Source of the DNA: Zeimonas sp964538505 | GTDB taxonomy: Bacteria > Pseudomonadota > Gammaproteobacteria > Burkholderiales > Burkholderiaceae_E | Length of the DNA stretch: 64,000 nucleotides | Assembly: GCA_964538505.1 (NCBI GenBank) | Contig: CAZIDY010000015.1 | Coordinates: forward strand, 1 to 64,000 | Direction: 5' to 3' | Part shown: positions 23,979-33,068 of the stretch, one piece after another | How positions within the stretch are numbered: position 1 is the stretch's first letter | How the letters are laid out: each line of letters starts with the position of its first letter | The notes under the pieces: model-generated | Seen by the model: the letters and a program-made list of their open reading frames with translations, nothing else | What the model was told of the DNA's origin: nothing | Databases searched by the model: none | Made by a program: the position numbers and the translations under genes

Positions 23979-24944
23979 ATGCCCATGCCTGCCTTCATCG
24001 ACTACGAGCACGGAATCACTGCGATCGACTCCGGCTTCGAGCGGCCGATGCTCGATGCCGTGCATCTCGTCGTCGAGGGCGATCGCGCCGCGCTCGTCGA
24101 CACTGCGTCGAACACTTCACTGCCCCGGGTGCTGTCGGTGCTCGCATCGAAGGGGCTGTCGCCCGAGCAGGTCGACTGGGTGATGCTTACGCACGTGCAT
24201 CTCGACCACGCGGGCGGCGCCGGACTGTACATGCGCCATTTCCCCAACGCACGGCTGAGCGTTCATCCACGCGGCGCACGGCACATGATCGACCCGACCC
24301 GGCTGGTCGCCGGCACGATCGAGGTCTACGGCGCCGACGAGGCACACCGTATGTACGGCGAGATCATTCCGGTGCCCGCCGAGCGGGTCGTCGAGACGCC
24401 GGACGGGGCGAGCGTGTCGCTGAACGGCCGACGCTTCGAGTTCGTCGACACGCCGGGCCACGCGCGCCATCACGTCTGCATCGTCGACGAACGATCGGGT
24501 CACGTGTTCACCGGCGATACCTTCGGTCTGTCGTATCGCGAGCTCGACGTCGATGGTCGCCCGTCGATCTTCCCGTCGACGACGCCGGTGCAGTTCGATC
24601 CGCCGGCGCTGCACGCGTCGATCGATCGGCTGCTCGCGCGCAGTCCGGAGGCCGTCTACGTGACGCACTTCGGGCAGGTGCGCGAGGTTCCGCGGATCGC
24701 CGACGACCTGCACCGGCTGATCGATGCGCACGCTTCGCTCGGGCTGGCAGCCGAGCGCGACGGCATTACCGGCGAGCAACGTGCGCAGCAGCTGCGCGAC
24801 GGCGTGCGGGGGATCGTTCTCGCCGAGGCGGCGCGTCAGCAGTGGCCGCTGGACGAGCCCGCGCTGCTCGTGCTCTTCGATCTCGACATCCGCCTGAACG
24901 CGGCAGGGCTCGAGGCGTGGCTCGACGCGCGCGCGGCGGCGTGA
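23979..24944 (+). CDS. MBL-fold metallo-hydrolase, glyoxalase II-like
   Basis: The 321-residue product shows THVHLDHAGG (HxHxDH), a later His in DTPGHARHH, the bridging Asp in TGDTFG and the His in VTHFGQV, so the binuclear metal site is complete. An additional C-terminal helical region (about residues 240-321) follows the fold. It lies 15 bases after the NUDIX gene. The substrate cannot be inferred. The start could be the ATG at 23979 or the one at 23985. Confidence 0.85.
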   Translation: MPMPAFIDYEHGITAIDSGFERPMLDAVHLVVEGDRAALVDTASNTSLPRVLSVLASKGLSPEQVDWVMLTHVHLDHAGGAGLYMRHFPNARLSVHPRGARHMIDPTRLVAGTIEVYGADEAHRMYGEIIPVPAERVVETPDGASVSLNGRRFEFVDTPGHARHHVCIVDERSGHVFTGDTFGLSYRELDVDGRPSIFPSTTPVQFDPPALHASIDRLLARSPEAVYVTHFGQVREVPRIADDLHRLIDAHASLGLAAERDGITGEQRAQQLRDGVRGIVLAEAARQQWPLDEPALLVLFDLDIRLNAAGLEAWLDARAAA

Positions 24945-24973
24945 AGACTGCGCGCGCGGCGGCGTGAAGACTG
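24928..24973 (+). repeat. 23-bp tandem duplication across a stop codon
   Basis: Two perfect adjacent copies of a 23-bp unit (24928-24950 and 24951-24973) span the last codons and the TGA of the metallo-hydrolase gene. Because the stop lies in the first copy, the protein is unaffected. It looks like a recent slippage duplication. Confidence 0.85.
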
Positions 24974-25034
24974 CTTTGGCGGAAACGCGAGCAGGGTAAC
25001 GGCGGCGTGGGCGCTGCAACCTGCGGTGGCGTAC

Positions 25035-25865
25035 TCAGGTGTGCGCTTCCGGGCCCGACGGTCGCAGCAGCGTGATCATCGCGCCGAACACCTTCGGCGC
25101 CCCGGCCACGACGCGCTCGGAGAACAGGTAGTCGGCCTCGCCGCTGAAATCGCCGACCAGCCCGCCCGCTTCCGTGATGAGCAGGCTGCCGGCAGCGACG
25201 TCCCAAGGGCTCAGACCCATCTCGAAGAACGCGTCGAAGCGTCCGCAGGCGACGTAGGCGAGGTCGAGTGCGGCTGCGCCCGGACGGCGGATGCCGGCTG
25301 CGCGCTCGCTCAGGCGCCGGAAGATCCTGAGGTATTCCTCGATGTGCGCGATGTTTCGGTACGGAAAACCGGTGCCGATCAGCGATTCCTCGAGTCTGGT
25401 GCGACGGGAAACGCGGATGCGCCGATCGTTCAGGAAAGCACCCGCGCCGCGCGTGGCGGTGAACAACTCGTCGCGCGTCGGGTCGTAGATGACCGCCTGC
25501 GTGACCTGGCCGCGCTGCATCAGCGCGATCGAGATCGCGTATTGCGGCAGCCCGTGGATGAAGTTCGTCGTGCCGTCGAGCGGGTCGATGATCCAGACGT
25601 TCTCGTCGCGCTCGACCGCACGTCCGCCGGGGCCGTTCTCGCCACGCACGAGATGCCCGGATTCCTCGCCGAGAATCGTATGATCGGGGTAGGCGCCGAG
25701 CAGCGTCTCGATGATTGCCTGCTCCGACGCGTGATCGACCTCGGTGACGAAATCGTTGCGCTGCTTGCGTGCAACGGCGAGCGTCTCGAGATCGAGACTC
25801 GCGCGATTGATGATCCGCGCTGCACGGCGGGCCGCGCGAACCGCGACGTTGAGCATCGGATGCAT
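25035..25865 (-). CDS. suhB: Inositol-1-monophosphatase family protein SuhB
   Basis: The 276-residue enzyme is a Mg-dependent phosphatase; in E. coli SuhB also joins rRNA antitermination complexes. Metal-site motifs are complete: GEESG (about residue 67), WIIDPLDGTTNF and the late WDVAAGSLLITEAGG. The ATG at 25865 fits the family N-terminus (MHPMLNVAVRAAR). It is divergent from trmJ by 40 bases, a pairing conserved in Betaproteobacteria. Confidence 0.94.
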   Translation of the reverse strand: MHPMLNVAVRAARRAARIINRASLDLETLAVARKQRNDFVTEVDHASEQAIIETLLGAYPDHTILGEESGHLVRGENGPGGRAVERDENVWIIDPLDGTTNFIHGLPQYAISIALMQRGQVTQAVIYDPTRDELFTATRGAGAFLNDRRIRVSRRTRLEESLIGTGFPYRNIAHIEEYLRIFRRLSERAAGIRRPGAAALDLAYVACGRFDAFFEMGLSPWDVAAGSLLITEAGGLVGDFSGEADYLFSERVVAGAPKVFGAMITLLRPSGPEAHT

Positions 25866-25905
25866 CGTTGACCGGACCCCTGCGTAGAACGCTCGATTGT
25901 ACGGG

Positions 25906-26778
25906 ATGGGACCAGCCTCTCTTCACGCGCCGCCGCCGCAGTGGCTCGCGCAGATCCGTTTTGTGCTCGTCGGCACGAGCCATCCGGGCAACGTCGGCGC
26001 CGCTGCGCGCGCGATGCGCGTGATGGGGCTCGAGGAGCTCGTGCTCGTCGCGCCGCGCAGTGCCGACATTGCGCGGCACCCCGATGCGATCGCACGCGCG
26101 AGCGGCGCGCAGTCGGTGCTCGAGCACGCCCGCGTCGTCGATTCGCTCGAGGCGGCGCTCGCATCGTGCACGCTTGCGATCGCCGTCAGTGCCGACACCC
26201 GCGAATTCGGTCCGCTTCCGCAGCCTCCCGAGGAGGTCGTCGCGCTCGCCTTTGCCGAGGCGAACGCCGACCCGTCGGCCCGCACCGCGTTCGTCTTCGG
26301 CGCAGAGCGCAACGGCCTGTCGATCGAGTCGGTCGGACGATGCCAGCGGGTGTGCAGCATTCCCGGCGGAACCGAATACGCGTCGCTGAACCTCGCCCAG
26401 GCGGTGCAGATCGTCGCCTATTGCCTGCGGGCGCACGAGCGGCTGCATTCGTGCGAGCGGCCCGCGCCGTCGCCGGTGCGCTTCGCTGCGCACGAGCAGG
26501 TCGAGGCGCTCTATGCGCATCTGGAACGGGCACTGGTGCGCATCGGGTTTCTCGATCCGAAGCACCCGAAGAAGCTGATGCCGCGGCTGCGGCGGCTGTT
26601 CTCGCGCACCCGGCTCGAGGTCGAGGAGGTCGAGCTGTTGCGCGGTGTCTGCACGCAGATCGAGAAGGCGTGTCGCAACCCTTACGCTGCGGAGACGGAC
26701 GAGCCCGCTGCGCAGACGCACGTGCCGCCCGCGCGGCCTCATTCACGCCCAGTCTCCGATCCGGGCGAATCCGAATAA
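25906..26778 (+). CDS. trmJ: tRNA (cytidine/uridine-2'-O-)-methyltransferase TrmJ
   Basis: TrmJ methylates the ribose of nucleotide 32 in tRNA. The 290-residue product has the SPOUT knot motifs: LVGTSHPGNVGAAARAM (motif 1), FGAERNGLS (motif 2) and PGGTEYASLNLAQAV (motif 3), then a C-terminal RNA-binding extension that is Arg- and Pro-rich at its end. An ATG at 25906 is preferred over the TTG three codons earlier. It is followed by cysE after 93 bases. Confidence 0.92.
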   Translation: MGPASLHAPPPQWLAQIRFVLVGTSHPGNVGAAARAMRVMGLEELVLVAPRSADIARHPDAIARASGAQSVLEHARVVDSLEAALASCTLAIAVSADTREFGPLPQPPEEVVALAFAEANADPSARTAFVFGAERNGLSIESVGRCQRVCSIPGGTEYASLNLAQAVQIVAYCLRAHERLHSCERPAPSPVRFAAHEQVEALYAHLERALVRIGFLDPKHPKKLMPRLRRLFSRTRLEVEEVELLRGVCTQIEKACRNPYAAETDEPAAQTHVPPARPHSRPVSDPGESE

Positions 26779-26871
26779 ACTCGACCCTGCGGGCCTCGGG
26801 GTTGCGGGCGCCTGCCGGCCGGTTCGTCGACGAGGACCCGGTCGTCTCGAAGCCATCGGAGAGAGTGCGAA

Positions 26872-27615
26872 ATGTTCGCGCGAATGCGGGAAGACATTGC
26901 CGCCGTGCAGGGGAAGGATCCCGCTGCGCATTCGGCGCTCGAGGTACTGCTGTGCTATCCGGGTGTGCATGCGCTGTGGCTGCATCGTGGCGCGCATGGC
27001 CTGTGGAACGCCGGGCTGCGCACGCTCGCGCGCTGCGTCTCGAACTTCTCGCGCTGGATCACCGGAATCGAGATCCATCCGGGGGCGCGCATCGGTCGGC
27101 GCGTGTTCATCGATCACGGGATGGGTGTGGTCATCGGCGAGACGGCGGAGGTCGGCGACGACTGCACGATCTACCAGGGCGTCACGCTCGGCGGAACCTC
27201 GCTCGATCGCGGCAAGCGTCATCCGACGCTCGGACGCGACGTCATCGTCGGCGCTGGCGCGAAGGTGCTCGGTCCGTTCATGGTCGGCGACGGGGCGCGC
27301 ATCGGGTCGAACTCGGTCGTGATCAAGGAAGTGCCGGCCGGTGCGACCGCGCTCGGCATTCCGGCGCGCATGATCGTGCAGGACGCCGATCGCCGCCGCG
27401 AGGCGCAGGCGGCGAAGATGGGCTTCTCGGCCTACGCGATCACGCAGGGCGGTGACGATCCGCTGTCGCTCGCGCTGCACATGCTGATCGATCACGTTGC
27501 CGAGCAGGACCGCCTGATCGAGCAGTTGCAGGCGCACCTCGCGCGGATGGGCGTCGATGTCTGCGACCCCGGCGAGCCGCTCGATATCGGTGCGCTGAAC
27601 CGGATGGTCGAGTAG
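26872..27615 (+). CDS. cysE: Serine O-acetyltransferase
   Basis: CysE transfers acetyl from acetyl-CoA to serine, the first step of cysteine synthesis. The 247-residue product has the N-terminal helical domain followed by the left-handed beta-helix of hexapeptide repeats (about residues 65-170) with GIEIHPGARIGRR, IDHGMGVVIGETAEVGDD and the GAKVLGPF turn. GAGAG precedes the ATG at 26872. Nothing in the leader suggests a specific regulator. Confidence 0.93.
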   Translation: MFARMREDIAAVQGKDPAAHSALEVLLCYPGVHALWLHRGAHGLWNAGLRTLARCVSNFSRWITGIEIHPGARIGRRVFIDHGMGVVIGETAEVGDDCTIYQGVTLGGTSLDRGKRHPTLGRDVIVGAGAKVLGPFMVGDGARIGSNSVVIKEVPAGATALGIPARMIVQDADRRREAQAAKMGFSAYAITQGGDDPLSLALHMLIDHVAEQDRLIEQLQAHLARMGVDVCDPGEPLDIGALNRMVE

Positions 27616-27637
27616 CGCGCGCCTTCCGCCCGGCGTT

Positions 27638-28435
27638 TCAGGGAACCAGGCGCCAGCCGTCGCGGTCGACGCGCACGAACGCGCCGCGCGCGGGCCGGCT
27701 GTTGTGCGGCTCCTGCCAGTCGGAAAGCACCCAGCGCTCGCGCTCGGTGCCGTCGACCTCGTGGCGATGCAGTGCCGGCCGATGCGTATGCCCGTGGATC
27801 AGCACCTGCGCGTGCGCGTCGCGCAGCGCCTGCTCGACGGCCTCGGTGACGACGTCGCCCGGTACGCCGCCCTCGAGCGCGCGCTCGGCCTGTACGCGTC
27901 GACTGTCGTCGCGCAGCCGGCCGGCGATCGCCAGGCGCTCGTCGAGCGGACGCGCGAGGAAGTCGTGCTGCCATTCATCGCTGCGCGCCATCGCACGTGC
28001 GCGCTGGTACTCGACGTCGTCGGTGCACAGTGCATCGCCGTGCGCGAGCAGCACCGTGCGGCCGAAAAGCTTCACCGCATGCGGATCGTCGAGCACGTGG
28101 GCGCCGCTGCGCTGCGAGAACGGGGCGACGTGCGCTGCTTCGGGCAGCGGCACGTCGAGCAGGAAGTCACGGTTGCCGCGAATGACGCAGACCTGCGTGC
28201 CGCGATCGGCGAGCGAGCGCAGTCGGGCGATGAAGGCGATCGCGATCGCGTCGGGCTGATCGTCGCCCGCCCATGCCTCGAAGAGATCGCCGAGCAGGAA
28301 CAGATGCGTTCCCGCCGGTGCAACACGATCGAAGGCATCGAGGAAATGCGCTGCGGTCGCCGGGTCATGCTCACCCAGGTGCATGTCCGACGCAAAGAGC
28401 GCCACGTCGGCCGGGTCGATACCGATCTCGATCAT
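27638..28435 (-). CDS. lpxH: UDP-2,3-diacylglucosamine pyrophosphatase LpxH
   Basis: LpxH hydrolyses UDP-2,3-diacylglucosamine to lipid X in lipid A synthesis on the inner face of the membrane. The 265-residue calcineurin-like protein shows SDMHLG, LGDLFEAWAGDD, RGNRDFLL, LAHGDALC and the closing HGHTHRPALHRH, so the binuclear metal site is intact. The ATG at 28435 fits the family. It is convergent with cysE and lies in the lpxH-PPIase-TPR series common in Burkholderiales. Confidence 0.93.
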   Translation of the reverse strand: MIEIGIDPADVALFASDMHLGEHDPATAAHFLDAFDRVAPAGTHLFLLGDLFEAWAGDDQPDAIAIAFIARLRSLADRGTQVCVIRGNRDFLLDVPLPEAAHVAPFSQRSGAHVLDDPHAVKLFGRTVLLAHGDALCTDDVEYQRARAMARSDEWQHDFLARPLDERLAIAGRLRDDSRRVQAERALEGGVPGDVVTEAVEQALRDAHAQVLIHGHTHRPALHRHEVDGTERERWVLSDWQEPHNSRPARGAFVRVDRDGWRLVP

Positions 28436-28475
28436 GCGGGTACTGCGGCATTGCGGGCTGCGTTGCCTGCGCTTC

Positions 28476-28519
28476 GTCGGCGCCGCGCGCGGCGCTTGCG
28501 CCCGCCGCGCGGCGCCGAC
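28476..28519 (-). terminator. GC-rich hairpin after the peptidyl-prolyl isomerase gene
   Basis: A stem of about 14-17 bp (GTCGGCGCCGCGCG pairing with CGCGCGGCGCCGAC) lies four bases beyond the stop of the minus-strand isomerase gene and before lpxH. There is no U-tract, so function as a terminator is tentative. Confidence 0.4.
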
Positions 28520-28523
28520 TTCG

Positions 28524-29123
28524 TCACTCCTTCGCGCCTACGCGTTGCATCGAGTCGATGACGACCGGCGACGCGGGCACGTCGCGATACGGGCCGACCG
28601 AGGTCGTCGGCACCGCGCGGATCGCATCGACGACTTCCATGCCGCTGACGACCCTGCCGAACACGGCATAGCCGTGGCCGTCGGGCTGCGGGTGGTTCAG
28701 GTTCGCGTTGTCGACGACGTTCACGAAGAACTGCGCGGTCGCCGAGTTGGGGTCGCCGGTACGCGCCATTGCTACCCAGCCGCGGTCGTTCTTCAGGCCG
28801 TTCTTCGACTCGAGCGCGATCGGCGCACGCGTCTGCTTCGGTCGCATCGCGCCCTGGTACAGGTCGGAGCCGAAGCCGCCGCCCTGGATCATGAAGCTGC
28901 CGATCACGCGATGGAAGATCGTTCCCGCATAGAAGCCGTCGTCGACGTACTGCAGGAAGTTCGCCACCGTGGCCGGCGCCTTGTCCGGATACAGCTCGAT
29001 GACGAACTCGCCCGCCGAGGTCTTGACGAGCACCTGCGGATGGACGTCGGCGGCGCTTGCGCCGTCGGGGAGGGCGTTCAGTGCGAGAACGAGGGCGCCG
29101 ATCAGCGGCAGTTTCCTGAACAT
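28524..29123 (-). CDS. Exported cyclophilin-type peptidyl-prolyl isomerase
   Basis: The 199-residue protein has a cleavable signal peptide (about residues 1-25, ending DGASA) and a cyclophilin domain with FHRVIGSFMIQGGGF, MARTGDPNSATAQFFVN and HGYAVFGRVVSGM. These hold the catalytic Arg, Phe, Gln and the residues of the proline pocket. It probably assists folding in the periplasm (PpiA-like). It sits between lpxH and a TPR gene on the same strand, the order seen in many Burkholderiales. Confidence 0.9.
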   Translation of the reverse strand: MFRKLPLIGALVLALNALPDGASAADVHPQVLVKTSAGEFVIELYPDKAPATVANFLQYVDDGFYAGTIFHRVIGSFMIQGGGFGSDLYQGAMRPKQTRAPIALESKNGLKNDRGWVAMARTGDPNSATAQFFVNVVDNANLNHPQPDGHGYAVFGRVVSGMEVVDAIRAVPTTSVGPYRDVPASPVVIDSMQRVGAKE

Positions 29124-29166
29124 CGTTGGAGGACTCCCGAAGCGAAGGAAGGAAGAAGGAAGAAGG

Positions 29167-29814
29167 TCAGCGGCCGGCGGGCGTGATGCGCTCGATCAGC
29201 TCGCGCGTGCGTTCGAGCTTCTCGCGGGCGGTGTGGTTCGCCGCGTCGGTTTCGACGGCGCGCTGGTACGAACGTTCGGCGAGTCGCAGCTGCACGTCGC
29301 CGAGGTTCTCGTGCGCGAGCGAATAGGATGGCAGCGCCCGCAAGGCTTCCTCGAGCGCTGCGCGCGCGCGATCGAGGTCGCCGCGCTGTGCATGCAGCGT
29401 GGCGAGATTGTTGTGCGGCTCGGGCAGTTCGGGGAATGTCTGCGTAAGCTCGGTGAATGCGGCGACGGCTTCGTCGGTGCGACCCATCTGCGCCAGCAGC
29501 ACGCCCCGCTGGAAGAGCAGCCGGACGTCGGACGGCGCTTCTTCGAGACCGCGTTCGAGCACGGAGAGCGCTTCGTCGCGCCGGTTTTCGGCGAGCAGCG
29601 AGCGCGCCTGCTCGAGCGCCCGGTCGGCGGCACGCGGAGCGGCCGCGGGCACTGCGCGCTCGAGCGGCACGGGGTTCGTCTGCGCGCCTGCCGGTGCGGC
29701 AACGAGCACCGCCAGGGCGATGCTCGCAGCGCGCAGCGCCAGCAGCGGCGCCGCCTTGCGCTCGGAACCGGGGTCGCTCGAACGCCGCAACGCTGCTGAT
29801 ATACTCGATCGCAT
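29167..29814 (-). CDS. Exported tetratricopeptide-repeat protein
   Basis: The 215-residue protein has a positively charged N-terminus, a hydrophobic signal or anchor (about residues 24-45, ending APAGAQ) and three to four TPR units from about residue 65 (for example RALEQARSLLAENRRDEALS and ELPEPHNNLATLHAQRGDLD). TPR repeats mediate protein contacts; the partner is unknown. It lies upstream of the isomerase on the same strand and diverges from cysS by 177 bases. Confidence 0.8.
   Translation of the reverse strand: MRSSISAALRRSSDPGSERKAAPLLALRAASIALAVLVAAPAGAQTNPVPLERAVPAAAPRAADRALEQARSLLAENRRDEALSVLERGLEEAPSDVRLLFQRGVLLAQMGRTDEAVAAFTELTQTFPELPEPHNNLATLHAQRGDLDRARAALEEALRALPSYSLAHENLGDVQLRLAERSYQRAVETDAANHTAREKLERTRELIERITPAGR
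29800..29805 (+). promoter_or_regulatory. Probable -10 element for cysS
   Basis: TATACT, five of six bases of the consensus, lies about 185 bases before the cysS start, inside the first codons of the divergent TPR gene. No clear -35 is seen, so this remains a candidate with a long leader. Confidence 0.3.
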
Positions 29815-29990
29815 CCCGGCATTCTAGCCAATCGAAGCTCCGGCGCCGGGCGCCGTCGAATCGCGGGAACCGGGCGCACGAAGCGCCCGCGAGTGCTGCT
29901 CCCGCGCAGCGAGTGCCGCCGTCCTTGCGCACGGGCGCTTGCCGGCGCCGTCGTCGGCTCTTCGAGTCGGCGCCCTTCGGTGCCCGTTCC

Positions 29991-31400
29991 ATGCTCCGGA
30001 TCCACAACTCGCTTACGCGCAGCAAGGAAGTCTTCGTTCCGCTCGAGCCCGGCAAGGTCCGGATGTACGTCTGCGGAATGACGGTCTACGACTGGTGTCA
30101 CGTCGGTCATGCGCGCGTGCTCGTCGTGTTCGACATGGTGCAGCGCTGGCTGCGCGCCAGCGGCTATCGCGTCACCTACGTGCGCAACGTCACCGACATC
30201 GACGACAAGATCATCCGTCGCGCCGTCGAGAACGGCGAGACGATTGCATCGCTCACTGGCCGCTTCATCGAAGCGATGCACGAGGACGCCGACGCGCTCG
30301 GCGTGCAACGGCCCGATCACGAGCCGCGCGCGACGCAGTACGTTCCGCAGATGCTCGGGCTGATCGACCTGCTCGAGAAGAAGGGGCTCGCCTATCGCAC
30401 CGACGACGGCGACGTCGATTTCGCCGTGCGCCGCTTCCCCGGCTACGGAAAGCTGTCGGGCAAGTCGCTCGACGACCTGCGTGCCGGCGAGCGCGTCTCG
30501 GTCGACGACGACAAGCGGGATCCGCTCGACTTCGCGCTGTGGAAGGCGGCCAAGCCCGACGAGCCCGAGGAGGCCCGCTGGGAGTCGCCCTACGGCTACG
30601 GCCGTCCGGGCTGGCACATCGAGTGCTCGGCGATGGCGACGAGCCTGCTCGGCAAGACGCTCGACATCCACGGCGGCGGCGCCGACCTGCAGTTCCCGCA
30701 TCACGAAAACGAGATCGCGCAGAGTGAAGGTGCGCTCGGCTGCACCTTCGTACGCTACTGGATGCACAACGGCTTCGTGCGCGTCGACGACGAGAAGATG
30801 TCGAAGTCACTCGGGAACTTCTTCACGATCCGCGAGGTGCTCGAGAAGTTCGATGCCGAGGTGCTGCGTCTGTTCATCCTGCGCGCGCACTACCGCAGTC
30901 CGTTGAACCATTCCGACGCGCATCTCGAGGATGCGCGCCTGGCGCTGCTGCGCCTGTACGGTGCGCTGGCCGCGGCGCCCGATGCCGACGACGCCGGCCA
31001 GGCGCCAATCGACTGGTCCGATCCGTGGGCGGCGCGCTTTCGCGACGCGATGGACGACGACTTCAATACGCCGATCGCGCTCGCGGTGCTGTTCGACCTG
31101 GCCGCGGAGCTGAACCGCTCGCCCACGCCCGCGCTCGAGCGGATGCTGCGGACGCTGGGCGGCACGCTCGGGCTGCTGCAGCAAGACCCGGGCGAAGTGC
31201 GCCAGGGCGGATTGCACGGCCGCGCGGCAACCGGCGCAGCGGTGATCGACGACGCCGAGATCGATGCGCAGATCGCGTTGCGCGCCGAAGCGAAGAAGGC
31301 GAAGCGGTACGACGAGGCCGACCGCATCCGCGCCGCGCTCGCCGAGCGCGGCATCGTGCTCGAGGACACCGCGGGCGGAACGAGCTGGAGACGCTCGTGA
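29991..31400 (+). CDS. cysS: Cysteinyl-tRNA synthetase
   Basis: CysS charges tRNA-Cys. The 469-residue product has the zinc-binding Cys in YVCGMTVYD, the HIGH-like HVGHARV, the GWHIECSAM segment with further zinc ligands, HGGGADLQFPHHENE, and KMSKSLGN. The DALR-like anticodon-binding region follows, ending in the short domain with EAKKAKRYDEADRIRAAL. The ATG at 29991 gives the usual N-terminus (MLRIHNSLTRSKE). Confidence 0.96.
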   Translation: MLRIHNSLTRSKEVFVPLEPGKVRMYVCGMTVYDWCHVGHARVLVVFDMVQRWLRASGYRVTYVRNVTDIDDKIIRRAVENGETIASLTGRFIEAMHEDADALGVQRPDHEPRATQYVPQMLGLIDLLEKKGLAYRTDDGDVDFAVRRFPGYGKLSGKSLDDLRAGERVSVDDDKRDPLDFALWKAAKPDEPEEARWESPYGYGRPGWHIECSAMATSLLGKTLDIHGGGADLQFPHHENEIAQSEGALGCTFVRYWMHNGFVRVDDEKMSKSLGNFFTIREVLEKFDAEVLRLFILRAHYRSPLNHSDAHLEDARLALLRLYGALAAAPDADDAGQAPIDWSDPWAARFRDAMDDDFNTPIALAVLFDLAAELNRSPTPALERMLRTLGGTLGLLQQDPGEVRQGGLHGRAATGAAVIDDAEIDAQIALRAEAKKAKRYDEADRIRAALAERGIVLEDTAGGTSWRRS

Positions 31401-31425
31401 GCCGGGCACGCGTCGTTTCCATTCG

Positions 31426-32445
31426 ATGAAGCCGTTCTGGGTCCGCTCGGGTCTCGCCCTGCTCGAGGTCGACGAGCATGGCGGCCTGCACGCGAGCGAT
31501 GCGTTCCTCGGTGCGTATCTGCACCGTGCCGAGCTTGCGCCGATCGAAACGTCGTGCAACGCCGAACGCATGTTGCACGCGAGCCTGCACGGCGATCCGC
31601 GGCGCCCGGTTGCGCCCGCCGAGCTGGAGGCGATCGTCGATCGCGACGCGCGCGAAAGCTGGCGGTTGTTCCTGCGCTTTCGCGACCGTCTGCTCGATGC
31701 GCCGAACCTGCAGGCCGCCTATGTTGCGATCTTCGCCGATGCGCAGCAGCGCGGACGCATCGACGTTCCGCCGCTGCTCGTCGAGCAGCTCGCGCACATC
31801 ATCGTCCATCACATGCTCGCCGAATGCGACGACGGATTGATGCTGCGCGTGGCCGAGCTGTGGTTCCGCGAGCAGCGCGTTTCGCTCACCGAAGGCCGCG
31901 TGCTGCTCGCCGACCTCGAGACGGTCGATGCGCGAGCGGCCGGCGCCGATGGCGGCAGCCTCGGGCGGCTGCTCGCGCAGGCGCAGACGGGTGCGCAGGT
32001 CGACCTCGAGGTGATCGACGTGTCGAACGCCGATGCGTATTTCGGGCGCGACGAGCGGCACGATTTCGCGGTCGAGATCGGCCATGGTCGCGCGGCCGCA
32101 CAGCGCCTGTGCGATCTGATCCGCCGATGGGTGGGGCATCTGCTCGGCGTCGCCGTCCGCGTGACCACGCTGTCTTCGGTCGACGATCCGCGCTGGAGCT
32201 GGCACGCGGGGCTCGACGCACAGGCGAGCGTGCTGCTCGACAAGCTCTATCGCGGCGAAGGCCTCGATCCTGACGAGCATCGACGGCTGCTGTTGCTGAT
32301 GCGGCTCGACTTCGAGCAGCTCGAAGACCAGGATCCGCGCGTCCGGGGCAAGCCGGTCTATCTCGCGCTCGCCGCTGACGAGTCGGGCGTGCTGCGGATG
32401 AAGCCGCAGAACCTGCTGTTCAACCTGCCGCTGAAGGCGCACTGA
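31426..32445 (+). CDS. DUF6352-like protein of unknown function
   Basis: The 339-residue protein starts MKPFWVRSGLALLEVDEHGG and seems to be the conserved betaproteobacterial protein found between cysS and an AlkA-type glycosylase gene. It is predicted to be soluble and mostly alpha/beta, with no metal-site or nucleotide motif I can identify. It lies 25 bases after cysS, and its TGA overlaps the ATG of the glycosylase gene (TGATG), so the genes form one operon ending in accA-tilS. Function is not known; the family name is from memory of the N-terminal sequence. Confidence 0.75.
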   Translation: MKPFWVRSGLALLEVDEHGGLHASDAFLGAYLHRAELAPIETSCNAERMLHASLHGDPRRPVAPAELEAIVDRDARESWRLFLRFRDRLLDAPNLQAAYVAIFADAQQRGRIDVPPLLVEQLAHIIVHHMLAECDDGLMLRVAELWFREQRVSLTEGRVLLADLETVDARAAGADGGSLGRLLAQAQTGAQVDLEVIDVSNADAYFGRDERHDFAVEIGHGRAAAQRLCDLIRRWVGHLLGVAVRVTTLSSVDDPRWSWHAGLDAQASVLLDKLYRGEGLDPDEHRRLLLLMRLDFEQLEDQDPRVRGKPVYLALAADESGVLRMKPQNLLFNLPLKAH

Positions 32446-33068
32446 TGTCCAGGCCCGGATACTGGGACGAGGCGTGCGCGACGCTGTCGCGCAGTGACTC
32501 GACGATGGCGCGCATCATCGATCGTTGCGATGGCCATCTCGTGTCGCGCGGCGATTCGTTCCAGACGCTCGCCCGATCGATCATCGGCCAGCAGATCTCG
32601 GTGAAGGCTGCGCAGTCGGTCTGGAACCGTTTCGCGGCGGCGTGCGGAGCACAAGGCGCAACGCCTTTGCGCGTCTCGCGGATGCGCCACACGACCTTGC
32701 GCAAGTGCGGACTCTCCGAGCGCAAGGCCGAGTACCTGAAGGATCTCGCCGCGCATTTCCGCTCGGGCGAGGTGGACCCTGCGCGCTGGCCGCTGCTCGA
32801 CGACGACGCGATCATCGACGAGTTGAGCGCGGTGCGCGGCATCGGGCGCTGGACGGCCGAGATGTTCCTGATCTTCAACCTGCTGCGTCCGGACGTCTAT
32901 CCGCTCGACGACGTCGGCCTGTTGCGCGGCATCGCCACGCAATATCGCGAGGGACAGCCGGTCACGCGCGCCGAGGCGATCGTGCTCGGCGAGGCGTGGC
33001 GCCCGTGGCGCACCGTCGCCACCTGGTACCTGTGGCGCGTGCAGGATCCGTTACCGGTGGAATATTGA
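32445..33068 (+). CDS. DNA-3-methyladenine glycosylase II, AlkA-type (HhH-GPD)
   Basis: The 207-residue protein has the HhH-GPD fold: the helix-hairpin-helix LSAVRGIGRWTAEMFLIF followed by the catalytic Asp in VYPLDDVGLL. It removes alkylated bases from DNA. It is shorter than E. coli AlkA because it lacks the N-terminal beta domain, as in the usual betaproteobacterial form. Overlapping stop/start codons tie it to the genes on both sides (TGATG at 32443 and again at 33066). Confidence 0.88.
   Translation: MSRPGYWDEACATLSRSDSTMARIIDRCDGHLVSRGDSFQTLARSIIGQQISVKAAQSVWNRFAAACGAQGATPLRVSRMRHTTLRKCGLSERKAEYLKDLAAHFRSGEVDPARWPLLDDDAIIDELSAVRGIGRWTAEMFLIFNLLRPDVYPLDDVGLLRGIATQYREGQPVTRAEAIVLGEAWRPWRTVATWYLWRVQDPLPVEY

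Noticed and set aside
24928..24973. A CRISPR-like repeat
   Set aside because: Only two adjacent copies without spacers; no cas genes in the window.
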